DNA of 19,544 nt from UBA4636 sp963650915 (GCA_963650915.1 CAVJMJ010000024.1:1-19544), one strand, 5' to 3'. Numbered from the stretch's first letter, positions 1 through 8,363 are shown. Translations and numbers: made by a program. The notes: generated from the letters alone by a model not told the origin.

Positions 1-542
1 CCGATAATGTAACCGATGAAGGAATAATAGTTCTCCGCTCAGGAAATATCCAAAACGCGGAGTTGTTTCTGTCTGATGACATTGTAAGAGTATCAAATAT
101 AAAGATTAAAGAAGATAAATTTGTTCGTGAAAACGATATACTAATGTGTTCGCGAAACGGATCTGCTCGTTTGGTTGGGAAATGCTGCTTAATACCAAAG
201 TTAAACGAACAGATGTCCTATGGCGCTTTTATGACTGTCATTAGAAGTAAGTATCCATATTTTCTGAATGGATTCTTCAATTCTACCTATTTCTTGCAAC
301 AATTGACAGGAACGCAAACGGCGTCTGTAAATCAAATTACAACAGGGATGCTTAATGGTTACACGGTTATTAAACCCAGTGACGCCGAAGAAAACAAGTT
401 CGCGGAGTTTGTTAAACTAATCGATAAATCGAAATTTGTTTGTCACTCCAAGAACTTTTTATGCGATATTTTGACGTTTTCATCGTCAACCATAGCATAT
501 CCAAGCGTTGTATCTATCTTTGTGTGCCCCAAAAGGTGCTGA
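1..542 (+). CDS. hsdS: Truncated type I restriction specificity subunit (alternative hsdS cassette, 5' end outside window)
   Basis: The frame is open from base 3, so the gene enters from the left edge. A TTG at 63 could pass for a start, but hsdS-like sequence precedes it. The visible part is a target recognition domain followed by the conserved helix segment NKFAEFVKLIDKSKF, which is nearly identical to the end of the complete hsdS on the other strand. Homology stops exactly at the end of a 41-bp repeat (437). After that the frame runs for about 100 bases antisense to the recombinase and stops at 542, so the normal C-terminal tail (the ...DLQELLDSKMDEYFR type end) is missing. This fits a silent cassette that would gain its tail and downstream hsdR by inversion. 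Whether it has its own promoter and first recognition domain cannot be seen. It could instead be a dead remnant. Confidence 0.75.
   Translation, partial: DNVTDEGIIVLRSGNIQNAELFLSDDIVRVSNIKIKEDKFVRENDILMCSRNGSARLVGKCCLIPKLNEQMSYGAFMTVIRSKYPYFLNGFFNSTYFLQQLTGTQTASVNQITTGMLNGYTVIKPSDAEENKFAEFVKLIDKSKFVCHSKNFLCDILTFSSSTIAYPSVVSIFVCPKRC
397..437 (+). repeat. 41-bp inverted repeat, left copy (hsdS recombination site candidate)
   Basis: A 41-base block that starts AGTTCGCGGAG and ends AATCGAAATTT is repeated perfectly in inverted orientation at 4925-4965. It encodes the conserved FAEFVKLIDKSKF helix of hsdS. Sequence on either side differs between the copies, so the identity ends sharply. This is what a site-specific or homologous inversion point between two hsdS genes looks like. 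Confidence 0.85.
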
Positions 543-1425
543 ACTTGCTCAATCGGCATACCTTTATCAATGGCTTTTGTTGCTAAAGTGCGTCTGAATT
601 TGTGTGGGTGAACCTTGCTTATATGCAATTTTTCGCCTATCTTGCGTAATGCGATTTCAACACCGCTAATTTTAAGTCGATTATATGGGTATAATTGACT
701 TACAAACAGAGCCGGATCGGCATCTTTCGAGAATTAAGGTATTGTTGCAAGTGAATTTTGGTTTTTGCATCAAAATAGACCTTACGTTGCTTGTTTCCTT
801 TGCCCAACACAACACATTCCTTGTTTTCAAAGTCAATATCGGATATATTAAGTCTGACTAGTTCGCCAACTCTCATTCCGGTCGAGTAAAGCATATCAAT
901 TATTGCTAAATCGCGAGCATTTTTACAGTTTTGGCGCATAAGTTCAATGTTTTCCTCGGTATATATTTCTTTTACAATCTTACCGACACGAACTTTTCTG
1001 ATACGGCGGGCAGGGCTTTTCATAATATAATCTTCGTTTTCAAGCCACGAGAAAAACGACGATATAATCCTTCTCATATTATCAATCGTAGCCTTTGAAA
1101 CACCGCTATTTTCTTGGTAATCGGACAAATATGTTCTTATATCTTCCGTTGTAATAGAGAAGTATATAACATTCACTTTATCAAGCATTTTAACCAAAGT
1201 TGTATAATAGTAATTCAGTGATTTTATGGAACAACCCTCGATTTTCTTTGCGGCAATAAAAAAGTCCAATGCTTCGTTGTTATCTTTAGGTAAAACAACC
1301 TTTTTCTCGCGTATTTCCTTGTTTTTTAGACATTTATATAGAGTTCTCTCGATGGCTTTTAACTGCTTTTCATCAACCTTTCCTTCCAGTTGTTTCAATA
1401 CTTCGTTAATAAATGTTGCGTTCAT
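443..1425 (-). pseudogene. Tyrosine recombinase/integrase of the hsd invertible locus, frameshifted
   Basis: XerC/D-type tyrosine recombinase, the class that inverts hsdS cassettes. The first frame (1425 to 700) has the core-binding domain (about residues 50-135) and the start of the catalytic domain, with Arg185 in STGMRVGEL and Lys209 in LGKGNK. It then leaves frame at NSRK and stops after RLCL. The next frame continues the protein exactly (KDADPALFVSQLYPYN..., then HKFRRTLATKA and LLGHTKIDTTLGYA with the catalytic His/Arg/His/Tyr set) to a stop at 443. One base appears to be missing at about 724-728, in CGAAAG. The start has an AGGAGG site. The stop lies 5 bp from the inverted repeat. Either a real inactivating deletion, a sequencing error, or -1 recoding at A-AAG is possible. 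Restored length is about 327 aa, normal for the family. Confidence 0.85.
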
Positions 1426-1428
1426 AAA

Positions 1429-1461
1429 AAAATTACCTCCTGTAATTCAGAAGGTAATTTT
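1429..1461 (-). promoter_or_regulatory. Hairpin sequestering the recombinase ribosome binding site (or intrinsic terminator)
   Basis: On the minus strand, AAAATTACCT (1461-1452) and AGGTAATTTT (1438-1429) form a perfect 10-bp stem between the hsdR stop and the recombinase ATG. The second arm contains the tail of the AGGAGG ribosome binding site and runs into a T-tract just before the start codon. It could act as a weak terminator after hsdR, as a lid on recombinase translation, or both. Confidence 0.55.
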
Positions 1462-1485
1462 ATAATTTATAGACAAATAATGCAA

Positions 1486-4400
1486 TTATGCTGCAACGGC
1501 AACATTTACAGCCGAATGGAGCATTTTTATTAAAGAATAAACCGCTTCAGGGTTGCCATTAAAGATTTCCGTATACTCAAGATACTTGAACGGCTCGTCC
1601 TGAATAAGATTTTTAGGCTCGATGTCGCCGTTTTCAAGCACGAAAGTAACAATCTGGTGTAGAAATTCCTCTTGCATTTGATTGAAGTTGTATTTGGCAA
1701 GATATTCCGCAAACAGTTTACTGATTGCTTCGCGATCAAGGCCTACAATCTTTCTGACAAATACGCCGACCGATTCACCGTCTGCAATATGGTCATAATC
1801 GTCTTTGCTACCGAGTTCTTCCCATAAAATGCGTTGCAATTCTTTCAAATCGTCGCTTGTAAGAGGAATTACGTTGCGGATTTTGTGTATAACAGGCGAT
1901 TCCACATTGTCGGCAAGATAGTCGATAACACGCTGTTTGTAGTTTTTGAATTGCGGCGTAAGGTGTTCTCCGCGCTTCAGTTGAATTTTATCATCAAAAT
2001 TAGTTCTTAGAGGATCAACAACATCTCTCGGCAAAAATCTGATTAAATCACGAACTTGATTTCGCAAATCTTCCAATCGAGTAACTGTGATATTCTCCCA
2101 AAATTCATTTTGAATAACGGTTTTTAAGAACTCTTTTTTCTGTGCAATCTCAGGAATCGTCGTCATATCGAGCAAGATTGAACAGATAGTTGTTACAACC
2201 TGAACCGCCTGCGAATAATCCTTTTCGCCTTCAAGTTCGGCAAGTTCCATATTGAATAGCCATAAATCAAAAGATTTTGCCGCTTCAAAATCATCTTTCG
2301 CTTCAACAAGGGGAACAATTTGTTTTTTAAGTTCCTTCAAATCCAGAACTCCGATATAGTCCCAAACGGAATCGACAGAATACTTATCGACGTACTGCAA
2401 ATTGTGACGAACATTGATAAGATTACGGTTAAAATTCTTTATACGATTCATTACTTCAGCTTTCCATTTATCATAGAAAGCCTTGTGTTCGGGGTTTTCC
2501 TGATGATTAAGACGTTGCAATTCGTATACCAAATCTAACTTCAAAGAGAAAATCTTTTGAGTGAGAGATAGAGAGGTTTTGCCGTCTTTGCCCTTCGGGT
2601 GTTCCTTGAAATAAGCAAAGTTTTCGCAACAGTCAAAGATATAAAAACCCTGTTTATCCGCATAGGTTTGCTTTGTATCGTCGGTGTATTCCGGGTTCTC
2701 AAAGAACTCACGAGAAGGTGAAAACGGATACAATTCTTTACAAACACGCGTTCCACGACCTATCATTTGCCAGAATTTGATGAGAGAAAAGACTTTTTTG
2801 AAGAATACAAGGTTCAATACTTCAGGCACGTCAACGCCCGTATCGAGCATATCGACGGATACCGCAATGACAGGGTTCTTGGCAGGATTTTTGAAATCGT
2901 TGATTATAGTAGAAACGTAATTTACACTATAATCGACAAGTTTGCAATACTCGCTTCCTTTTTCGGGATAAAGAGCATTAAATCTTTCTACAATAGCCTT
3001 TGCGTGATTGTGATTATATGCGAAAATGATACTTTTACCGAGTTTTTCGCCTCCGTCAATCTTTAATCCTTCGTCCATAAGCGTTTGAAGAATGGTATCA
3101 ATCGTACCGGTATTCATAATACGCTTATAAAACATTTTTTTGTCTATTTCCTTAGGAAAATTACCTTCTTCGTCTGCAAATGCCTCTTCGTAGGCTTCTT
3201 TTTCACTTTCGGAAAGATCATCGTATTTCAGACCGAATTTTAATAATTGCGGAGTACTGTCAAAATTGGCATAATCCACAAGAAAACCTTCCGAAACAGC
3301 CTTTTCATAACCATAGTTAAATGTCGGTTCACCCTTTGGAACGTTAAACAGTTCATAGGTTGAATCGTCAACTTTTTCACGCGGTGTAGCCGTCAAACCG
3401 AGCAATAAACTATCGAAATACCGTATTATAGCCTGATATTTGTTGTAGACAGACCGGTGACACTCGTCAAGAATAATTAAGTCGAACTTTCCGACGCCAA
3501 AAGCCCTTTCTTCACAATCAATAAGGTTGAGCATAGTAGGGTATGTAGACAGAATCACTCTCGCATTGAAATCTCTATCTTCGCCCTTAGTTTCTGAAAT
3601 TGCGCAAATAGAGGAATTCGGAAGGTGCTTTTTGAATGCGTTTTTTGCTTGATTTACAAGTTCCGTTCTATCGGCAAGGAAAAGAATATGCTTTGCCCAA
3701 TTTGCACGTTGTAAAACGTCTACAATGGAGATGGCACAACGTGTTTTACCCGTTCCGGTAGCCATTACAATAAGGGCTTTGCGCTGTTTTTTATTAAACG
3801 TATCGCAAACAGCGGTAGCGGCTTCCTGAATAAAAGGTCTATCTGAGATATTCGGATCAATTCTTGTATCGGTTATTTGTTTCAATCCGCGACGAACGAT
3901 AAGAGAATGAAGTTCGTCTTTTGTATAATAACCAAACACTCGACGCGAAGGATAGCCCGAACCGTCAATCATCCAAACTTCATATCCGTTAGTGTAGAAT
4001 ATAACAGGGCGGACTCCCCACTTTTGTTCGATACAATCTGCATACAATTTGGCTTGCTGACTTCCTTTTACAGGATCGACAGACGTCTTTTTGGCTTCTA
4101 CAACAGCCAAAGGTTTGTTATCGTCGTCAAAAAGGATATAATCGGCAAAACCTACGCCTTCATTGTTGGGCATTCCATCAAGCTTAATCTCGATACAAGC
4201 CATATTAGGCAATACTGCACCTTTTATATTGTGAACTTTCCAACCGGCTTCTTTCAGGGCATTATCTATGTATACACGGCGCGTTTCTGCCTCTGTAAAG
4301 TCGGTTGCAGAGCGGAAGGTTGTTCCCTCGTTAATCTTGCCTTTTAAGCCTTCTGCGGCTTCTTTTGTGACTTCTACGGGCTTTTCTTCGATGGTTTCAA

Positions 4401-4839
4401 CAGTTTCCGTAACGGGTTCTGTTTTCTTCGTGTAAACGGTTCTGTCAAATTTATCGTAACTTTTGATTATACCGAAGATTTTCAGCAGTTCGGCGCAGAA
4501 ATAATATAGTGCCTCCAAACTGTTCATTGCCTCATTCTTCGTTACGGTTTCACCATGAGCGGCATTATTTCCGACTTGTCTTATGAGGTGAATGCCGGAC
4601 AATATGGTTGAATCCATATAAGAGGCGAATTGTTCGTCCTGAATTAAGGAAAACAATGTTGCGGTTTCGGGATATGAGCCGTATTTGGACATGTAAAAAT
4701 ACTTAACGGCACTTTCCAAGGCTTTTCTTTGAGAAATTGCAGACAGTTCAGGGCGTGAAATGACAAATTCTTCCGCATCTTTGCAGAAAGAATACAGTTG
4801 CTTAAACAAAAATCTGTCTTTCAACAAGTCAAAATTCAT
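1486..4839 (-). CDS. hsdR: Type I restriction enzyme, R (motor/endonuclease) subunit
   Basis: ATP-driven translocase and nuclease subunit of the type I HsdR2M2S complex; it acts on unmethylated DNA in the cytoplasm. Length is 1117 aa, normal for the family. An N-terminal helical domain (about 1-125, DUF4145-like) precedes the nuclease core with Asp233 and the E-A-K motif (Glu248, Lys250). The superfamily-2 helicase follows: Walker A ATGTGKT (360-366), DECH box (458-461), TATP (483-486), DTGVDVPE (666-673) and QMIGRGTR (691-698). The rest is the C-terminal assembly region, which makes it closest to the EcoEI-like architecture. The start has AAGGAGGG 7 bp upstream, and the gene lies 16 bp after the hsdS stop. 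It lies wholly inside the segment bounded by the 41-bp inverted repeats, so inversion would move it behind the other hsdS copy. Confidence 0.97.
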   Translation of the reverse strand: MNFDLLKDRFLFKQLYSFCKDAEEFVISRPELSAISQRKALESAVKYFYMSKYGSYPETATLFSLIQDEQFASYMDSTILSGIHLIRQVGNNAAHGETVTKNEAMNSLEALYYFCAELLKIFGIIKSYDKFDRTVYTKKTEPVTETVETIEEKPVEVTKEAAEGLKGKINEGTTFRSATDFTEAETRRVYIDNALKEAGWKVHNIKGAVLPNMACIEIKLDGMPNNEGVGFADYILFDDDNKPLAVVEAKKTSVDPVKGSQQAKLYADCIEQKWGVRPVIFYTNGYEVWMIDGSGYPSRRVFGYYTKDELHSLIVRRGLKQITDTRIDPNISDRPFIQEAATAVCDTFNKKQRKALIVMATGTGKTRCAISIVDVLQRANWAKHILFLADRTELVNQAKNAFKKHLPNSSICAISETKGEDRDFNARVILSTYPTMLNLIDCEERAFGVGKFDLIILDECHRSVYNKYQAIIRYFDSLLLGLTATPREKVDDSTYELFNVPKGEPTFNYGYEKAVSEGFLVDYANFDSTPQLLKFGLKYDDLSESEKEAYEEAFADEEGNFPKEIDKKMFYKRIMNTGTIDTILQTLMDEGLKIDGGEKLGKSIIFAYNHNHAKAIVERFNALYPEKGSEYCKLVDYSVNYVSTIINDFKNPAKNPVIAVSVDMLDTGVDVPEVLNLVFFKKVFSLIKFWQMIGRGTRVCKELYPFSPSREFFENPEYTDDTKQTYADKQGFYIFDCCENFAYFKEHPKGKDGKTSLSLTQKIFSLKLDLVYELQRLNHQENPEHKAFYDKWKAEVMNRIKNFNRNLINVRHNLQYVDKYSVDSVWDYIGVLDLKELKKQIVPLVEAKDDFEAAKSFDLWLFNMELAELEGEKDYSQAVQVVTTICSILLDMTTIPEIAQKKEFLKTVIQNEFWENITVTRLEDLRNQVRDLIRFLPRDVVDPLRTNFDDKIQLKRGEHLTPQFKNYKQRVIDYLADNVESPVIHKIRNVIPLTSDDLKELQRILWEELGSKDDYDHIADGESVGVFVRKIVGLDREAISKLFAEYLAKYNFNQMQEEFLHQIVTFVLENGDIEPKNLIQDEPFKYLEYTEIFNGNPEAVYSLIKMLHSAVNVAVAA

Positions 4840-4855
4840 TTTTTACCCTCCTTTT

Positions 4856-5956
4856 TTATCTGAAATACTCGTCCATTTTAGAATCTAACAGTTCTTGCAG
4901 GTCTTTTATCTGCTGCTGCACGATAAATTTCGATTTATCGATTAGTTTAACAAACTCCGCGAACTCATTTTGCAACTCAATCGGCGGAATTATAATTTGT
5001 CTATTCAAGAAGTCCTTAAAATCAATATTGTCCGCAGTAACACATCTTACCTTTCCCAATATATCTGACTCCATTGCCTTGAAACAGTAAAGTAAAAATT
5101 CCGAAAGAATTTTGTCTCCAAGTATAAAAGCCTTCATATCCTGATTGATTGTAACTGGTATAGAATTGATTGCAACTGGTAAGGTGTGTTTTAGAATTCC
5201 GCTCCTAATCACCATCAAGACAGATGATTGAGAAATTAAATTTGTAGTACTATTCTCTATAGCAATCTCATTTATATGGTCAACACTATCACAGATAGTG
5301 CTCGTTTTCATATCTTTGGGAGTTACCCAAGGGATACTTCCTATATAATACTCTGGGTGCTTTTTTGAAGGTGTTCCACCCCCAAGAATTTTTTCACAAA
5401 CATTGCTGATTGATTGTTTTTCCCAATTCTTTTCGTTAAGAATAGGATCACCGAACATCTCGATAAATCGTGATTTTACCAACTCGTCAAGAGAAGAAAG
5501 TTCTTGTTTTTTATTATCTATGGCATGATTTATACCGTCTAAGACAAAAACAATCGCATTTTGTTCTTGAGGATGTCGATATTCTATCAAAAAATTTGAA
5601 TATTCTGATATCCATATTCTTTTATGACTAAATGGCGTATATTTGATTGACTGCAAGGCATAGAACAAATACTTCAAATTATCGTTTGTATTGACTTTAT
5701 GCAGTAGTTTCATTGCTGAAGATTTTACCTTAAAATCAAAATCAACATATTTTTTATCGCCAGTAAAATCATCAAAAATAATGACGGGAGATTCTTTACC
5801 ATTATAAACGCCCGTTGTTTCATTTGTATAGCCCAAAATAAAGGATTTTCCGGCAGTCAAAACAGGAGTAGTAAAAGTCTCGGAGTAGTTTTCCGTTTCT
5901 ACTATGTACTTTTGTGGTTGCTCATAGGAAAGCAATCTGTTTATTGCAATTTTCAT
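4856..5956 (-). CDS. hsdS: Type I restriction-modification specificity subunit S
   Basis: DNA-sequence recognition subunit shared by the methylase and the restriction complex. Length is 366 aa. Target recognition domain 1 spans about 1-130, and a central conserved helix about 131-170 (SLDELVKSRFIEMFGD). Target recognition domain 2 (about 175-325) starts with the typical GGGTPSK and IPWVTPKDM motifs, and the C-terminal helix is about 328-366. The C-terminal helix contains the 41-bp repeat, which it shares inverted with the partial hsdS at the left edge. Recombination there would swap the last about 23 residues and everything downstream. TRD1 appears somewhat short and starts abruptly, with no classic N-terminal helix. 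The start has AAGGAG 7 bp upstream, and the gene follows the small membrane protein by 10 bp in the hsdM operon. Confidence 0.95.
   Translation of the reverse strand: MKIAINRLLSYEQPQKYIVETENYSETFTTPVLTAGKSFILGYTNETTGVYNGKESPVIIFDDFTGDKKYVDFDFKVKSSAMKLLHKVNTNDNLKYLFYALQSIKYTPFSHKRIWISEYSNFLIEYRHPQEQNAIVFVLDGINHAIDNKKQELSSLDELVKSRFIEMFGDPILNEKNWEKQSISNVCEKILGGGTPSKKHPEYYIGSIPWVTPKDMKTSTICDSVDHINEIAIENSTTNLISQSSVLMVIRSGILKHTLPVAINSIPVTINQDMKAFILGDKILSEFLLYCFKAMESDILGKVRCVTADNIDFKDFLNRQIIIPPIELQNEFAEFVKLIDKSKFIVQQQIKDLQELLDSKMDEYFR
4925..4965 (-). repeat. 41-bp inverted repeat, right copy (hsdS recombination site candidate)
   Basis: Exact reverse complement of 397-437. It lies in the 3' part of the complete hsdS. 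With the left copy it bounds a 4.5-kb segment (438-4924) containing the hsdS tail, hsdR and the recombinase. Confidence 0.85.
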
Positions 5957-5966
5957 ATTCTACTCC

Positions 5967-6326
5967 TTAATCAAAATATCCATCGTGCTTGCTTGCAATC
6001 AAATTTATACCAAAGATAATTGCACTCAATATTACTATAATAATTGCAACCCACCACCAAGCAAATGTGAATATTCCCATAAGCCACAAAATGCCGACCA
6101 ATGCTGCATAGGTGATAAGATACAGAATACTACCCAATGCAGGGAATGAGCCTCTGCAATACACTAATCCGACAAGAGCGTAAGCGATTACTTGCAAAAT
6201 CGGCTCGGCAATCCAGTTTATTAAAATCGCATTGTCGCCGAAACATTCAAAAGGATTCGGCAAAAAGAATTGCCTTACGATTACACTTATCAAACTAAAT
6301 AACCCATAAAGAGATAATTTCTTCAT
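5967..6326 (-). CDS. Small four-helix membrane protein inside the hsd operon
   Basis: 119 aa, almost entirely hydrophobic, with predicted membrane helices at about 5-22, 33-55, 62-84 and 88-111, and a short polar tail ending KHDGYFD. I do not recognise the family. It starts 4 bp after the hsdM stop codon and ends 10 bp before hsdS, so it is translated from the same transcript. The ribosome binding site is weak (AAGGA about 12 bp upstream of ATG), which suggests coupling to hsdM. A membrane protein between the methylase and specificity genes is not part of the standard three-gene system. It could be an accessory defence component, an anchoring factor, or an unrelated insertion. Confidence 0.8.
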   Translation of the reverse strand: MKKLSLYGLFSLISVIVRQFFLPNPFECFGDNAILINWIAEPILQVIAYALVGLVYCRGSFPALGSILYLITYAALVGILWLMGIFTFAWWWVAIIIVILSAIIFGINLIASKHDGYFD

Positions 6327-6330
6327 CGAT

Positions 6331-7857
6331 TTATTTGATGTCCTTGCAGATTTCGTCCATAACCGCCTTGAATTGTTCTTCCAAGTCCTGAATGGACTTA
6401 ATAATTTCGCTCGTCGGGCGGTATTCTTTTTTTACGATTTCCTTCTTGTGATATTTGTTGAAACTGAAAACATAGCCGTTATCAACAATGTCTTGCTTTG
6501 TGATAAAGAAAGATTTATCGTAGGGCGTTCTTTCGTTTTCCGCTTCAAGATTATTCCAACGCGCAACAATGTCGGGAATATCGTCGGCATCGACTTTATC
6601 TCTCTTTTGGTCAAGAGAATAACCGTCTGCTTCCATATTGTAAAGCCATACTTTATCTGTTCCGCCGGAATTTGTCTTGGTAAACACAAGAATACCGGTC
6701 TGAACGCCTGAATACGGTTGGAATACGCCGTTAGGCATATAGATAATCGCTTCGAGTTTTTGTTCTTCTACAAGTTGCGTGCGAAGGCGAGTATACGCTT
6801 TTTCATTCGTGTTGTTAAGAACGCCTACAGGAATAATAGAAACGCATCTTCCGCCGGCCTTCAAAAGCCTTAAGAACAAAGACAAGAAAAGAAGTTCTGT
6901 CGATTTCGTTCCGCCACTAATCTGATTGAGTGATTTGGACACGGTAGACGGATCAAGACTTCCCGAAAACGGGGGATTTGCAAGAATAAGCGAATACTGA
7001 TCGTGATTGGTATATTCTTCCGAAAGCGAGTTATTGTATTTAATCGTCGGGTTCTCAACGCCGTGCAAGGTCATGTTCATACAGCCGATTCGGAGCATAT
7101 CCGTATCCGTATCGTAACCCGTGAACATAGTGTTGTTGAAATGACGGTTATTGTCTTTGTTCATCATCTCACGAGCATAGTGCGATTGAATATATTTTGC
7201 ACTTTCTGCCAAGAAACCTGCCGTTCCCATTGCGGGATCTATAATTGTATCGGAAAGCGTAGGCTTTGCCAACTCAACCATCATATCGATGATATGGCGA
7301 GGGGTGCGGAACTGTCCGTTATCTCCGCTTGTAGCCATTTTAGACAACAGATATTCGTAGCAGTCACCCATCATATCTTTGTCGTTAAGTCCAAGCGATT
7401 CATCGCTCAAACTTGCGACCATTTTATCGAGAATATAGGGGTTCGATACGGCAAATTGAGCGTCTTTCATAAAGTTGGCAAATGCCGTTTCTTTGCTGCC
7501 GTGAAGTGTCTTTATGAACGGGAAAACGTTGTTTTTAAGGTTGTCGAACATCCTTTTCGGTTCAAATTCCTTAAAAACAGACCAACGCAAATCTTTATAG
7601 GGGACATCGATTCTATTGTCGGCATCTACATAATTACCCGATTTGAATGTCGGGTTAAAATCGTCAATAGACGCTTCGATACCGTTAGCAATCATATCGT
7701 TGACCTTACGTTCAACTCTGATTTGATTATCGTCAAGCATTTTTATGAAAATCAAATATGTAATTTGCTGAATATCAATCCAAGGGTTGGTCATCTGATT
7801 CGACCACATTGCGTCCCAAAGTCTGTCAAGTTTGTTCTTAATTTCTCCCGTAATCAC
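6331..7857 (-). CDS. hsdM: Type I restriction-modification DNA methyltransferase, M subunit
   Basis: N6-adenine methyltransferase that, with HsdS, protects host sites. Length is 508 aa. The N-terminal helical domain (HsdM_N type) covers about 1-150. QFRTPRHI (182-189) leads into the methylase core, with the SAM-binding motif DPAMGTAGF (207-215) and catalytic motif IV NPPF (294-297). The start is GTG at 7857, chosen because TAGGAG lies about 10 bp upstream and the alternative in-frame starts lie well inside the conserved N-terminal domain. It is the first gene of the leftward operon; the 4-helix membrane protein follows after 4 bp. The promoter at 7895-7923 would give a leader of only about 30 nt. 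Confidence 0.97.
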   Translation of the reverse strand: MITGEIKNKLDRLWDAMWSNQMTNPWIDIQQITYLIFIKMLDDNQIRVERKVNDMIANGIEASIDDFNPTFKSGNYVDADNRIDVPYKDLRWSVFKEFEPKRMFDNLKNNVFPFIKTLHGSKETAFANFMKDAQFAVSNPYILDKMVASLSDESLGLNDKDMMGDCYEYLLSKMATSGDNGQFRTPRHIIDMMVELAKPTLSDTIIDPAMGTAGFLAESAKYIQSHYAREMMNKDNNRHFNNTMFTGYDTDTDMLRIGCMNMTLHGVENPTIKYNNSLSEEYTNHDQYSLILANPPFSGSLDPSTVSKSLNQISGGTKSTELLFLSLFLRLLKAGGRCVSIIPVGVLNNTNEKAYTRLRTQLVEEQKLEAIIYMPNGVFQPYSGVQTGILVFTKTNSGGTDKVWLYNMEADGYSLDQKRDKVDADDIPDIVARWNNLEAENERTPYDKSFFITKQDIVDNGYVFSFNKYHKKEIVKKEYRPTSEIIKSIQDLEEQFKAVMDEICKDIK

Positions 7858-7894
7858 GAAACCACGCTCCTATACTAAATTTCTATTTACAATG

Positions 7895-7923
7895 AGTATA
7901 GCATAAAAAAGTAAAAAAATCAA
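7895..7923 (-). promoter_or_regulatory. Promoter of the hsd operon
   Basis: On the minus strand, TTGATT (7923-7918) and TATACT (7900-7895) are separated by exactly 17 bp, a good housekeeping-sigma promoter. The hsdM start lies about 38 bp downstream. Confidence 0.75.
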
Positions 7924-7929
7924 TAGAGC

Positions 7930-7943
7930 CGATTTGTAAATCG
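7930..7943. promoter_or_regulatory. 14-bp palindrome upstream of the hsd promoter (operator candidate)
   Basis: CGATTT-GT-AAATCG is a perfect inverted repeat 6 bp upstream of the hsdM -35 box. A second one, ATGTAA-GTTT-TTACAT, lies at 7951-7966. Their position suits regulator binding. No controller (C) protein gene is visible nearby. Confidence 0.4.
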
Positions 7944-7992
7944 CTAAGAAATGTAAGTTTTTACATTATAATTTTAACTTGTCAGCTTGAAG

Positions 7993-8003
7993 CACTTAAA
8001 GTG
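7993..8003. repeat. Short palindrome near the block 1/block 2 boundary
   Basis: CACTT-A-AAGTG is a perfect 11-bp palindrome in an AT-rich stretch with no genes. It lies about where the restriction locus ends and the phage-like block begins, so it could mark the junction, but no matching copy is visible at the other end of the element. Confidence 0.3.
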
Positions 8004-8098
8004 TTACCAATATGATTGTTACTTTTTTCTTAAAAGTCTACCATACCAATTATGCCATATGTCTGTCATTATTTGAAAAATTTTTATGTTTTTTTGCA

Positions 8099-8148
8099 TG
8101 TCACACCGAGGTTACATCAAGTCACATTGAAATCACATTTAGGTTACA
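8099..8148 (-). repeat. Heptamer array 1 (TGTRACC-like, 5 units)
   Basis: On the minus strand, heptamers TGTAACC, TGTGATT, TGTGACT, TGTAACC and TGTGACA (or its degenerate equivalent) begin at + positions 8142, 8131, 8120, 8110 and 8099, a step of 10-11 bp. The array is bounded on its hairpin side by GTACA (8155-8159), as in the two other arrays. It lies beside the large hairpin downstream of rep. Confidence 0.7.
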
Positions 8149-8155
8149 ACGTGAG

Positions 8156-8226
8156 TACAGAGCGTGTGCTTGTCTTGATACAAGTCGGCGTCGCTTCGCT
8201 CCGCCGAGACAAGCACACGCCCTGTA
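8156..8226. other. Large GC-rich hairpin, candidate phage origin or packaging signal
   Basis: Arms 8156-8175 and 8207-8226 pair over 20 bp with one A/C mismatch; the innermost 14 bp, GCGTGTGCTTGTCT, are perfect. Inside, CGGCG (8186-8190) pairs with CGCCG (8202-8206), leaving a 10-nt bulge. It lies in the gene-free region after rep. In filamentous phages the intergenic region next to the replication gene carries hairpins for packaging and both strand origins. The nick site is not identified. Confidence 0.6.
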
Positions 8227-8249
8227 AACTAAACTGCGTTAAACCGACC

Positions 8250-8336
8250 AAATGAAAACGCGCGGCGGAAGTCGAAGTCGCCGCTAAACCGCTTGTCGAT
8301 CTTCGCCTTTCACCGCCGTGCGCCGTAATTTCATTT
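8250..8336. other. Second, imperfect cruciform in the origin-like region
   Basis: AAATGAAA (8250-8257) pairs with TTTCATTT (8329-8336), and CGGCGG (8263-8268) pairs with CCGCCG (8313-8318). An internal alternative pairs GCGGCG with CGCCGC around GAAGTCGAAGT. It lies directly after the end of rep and is much more GC-rich than its surroundings. A role in minus-strand synthesis, nicking or termination is possible. Confidence 0.45.
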
Positions 8337-8363
8337 AATCTTGCGTTTATACGCAACCATTGT

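Noticed and set aside
7003..7878. Long plus-strand frame opposite hsdM
   Set aside because: It is the antisense shadow of a well-supported methyltransferase gene, and it has no recognisable domain.
7951..7980. ATGTAA...TTACATTATAA resembles a dif-like XerCD site, which would fit phage integration
   Set aside because: The two 11-bp arms do not match a Bacillota dif well and no second copy is visible at the far end.
8099..8148. Regular repeats could suggest a CRISPR array
   Set aside because: Units are 7 bp with 3-4 bp gaps, far too short for CRISPR repeats and spacers, and no cas genes are present.
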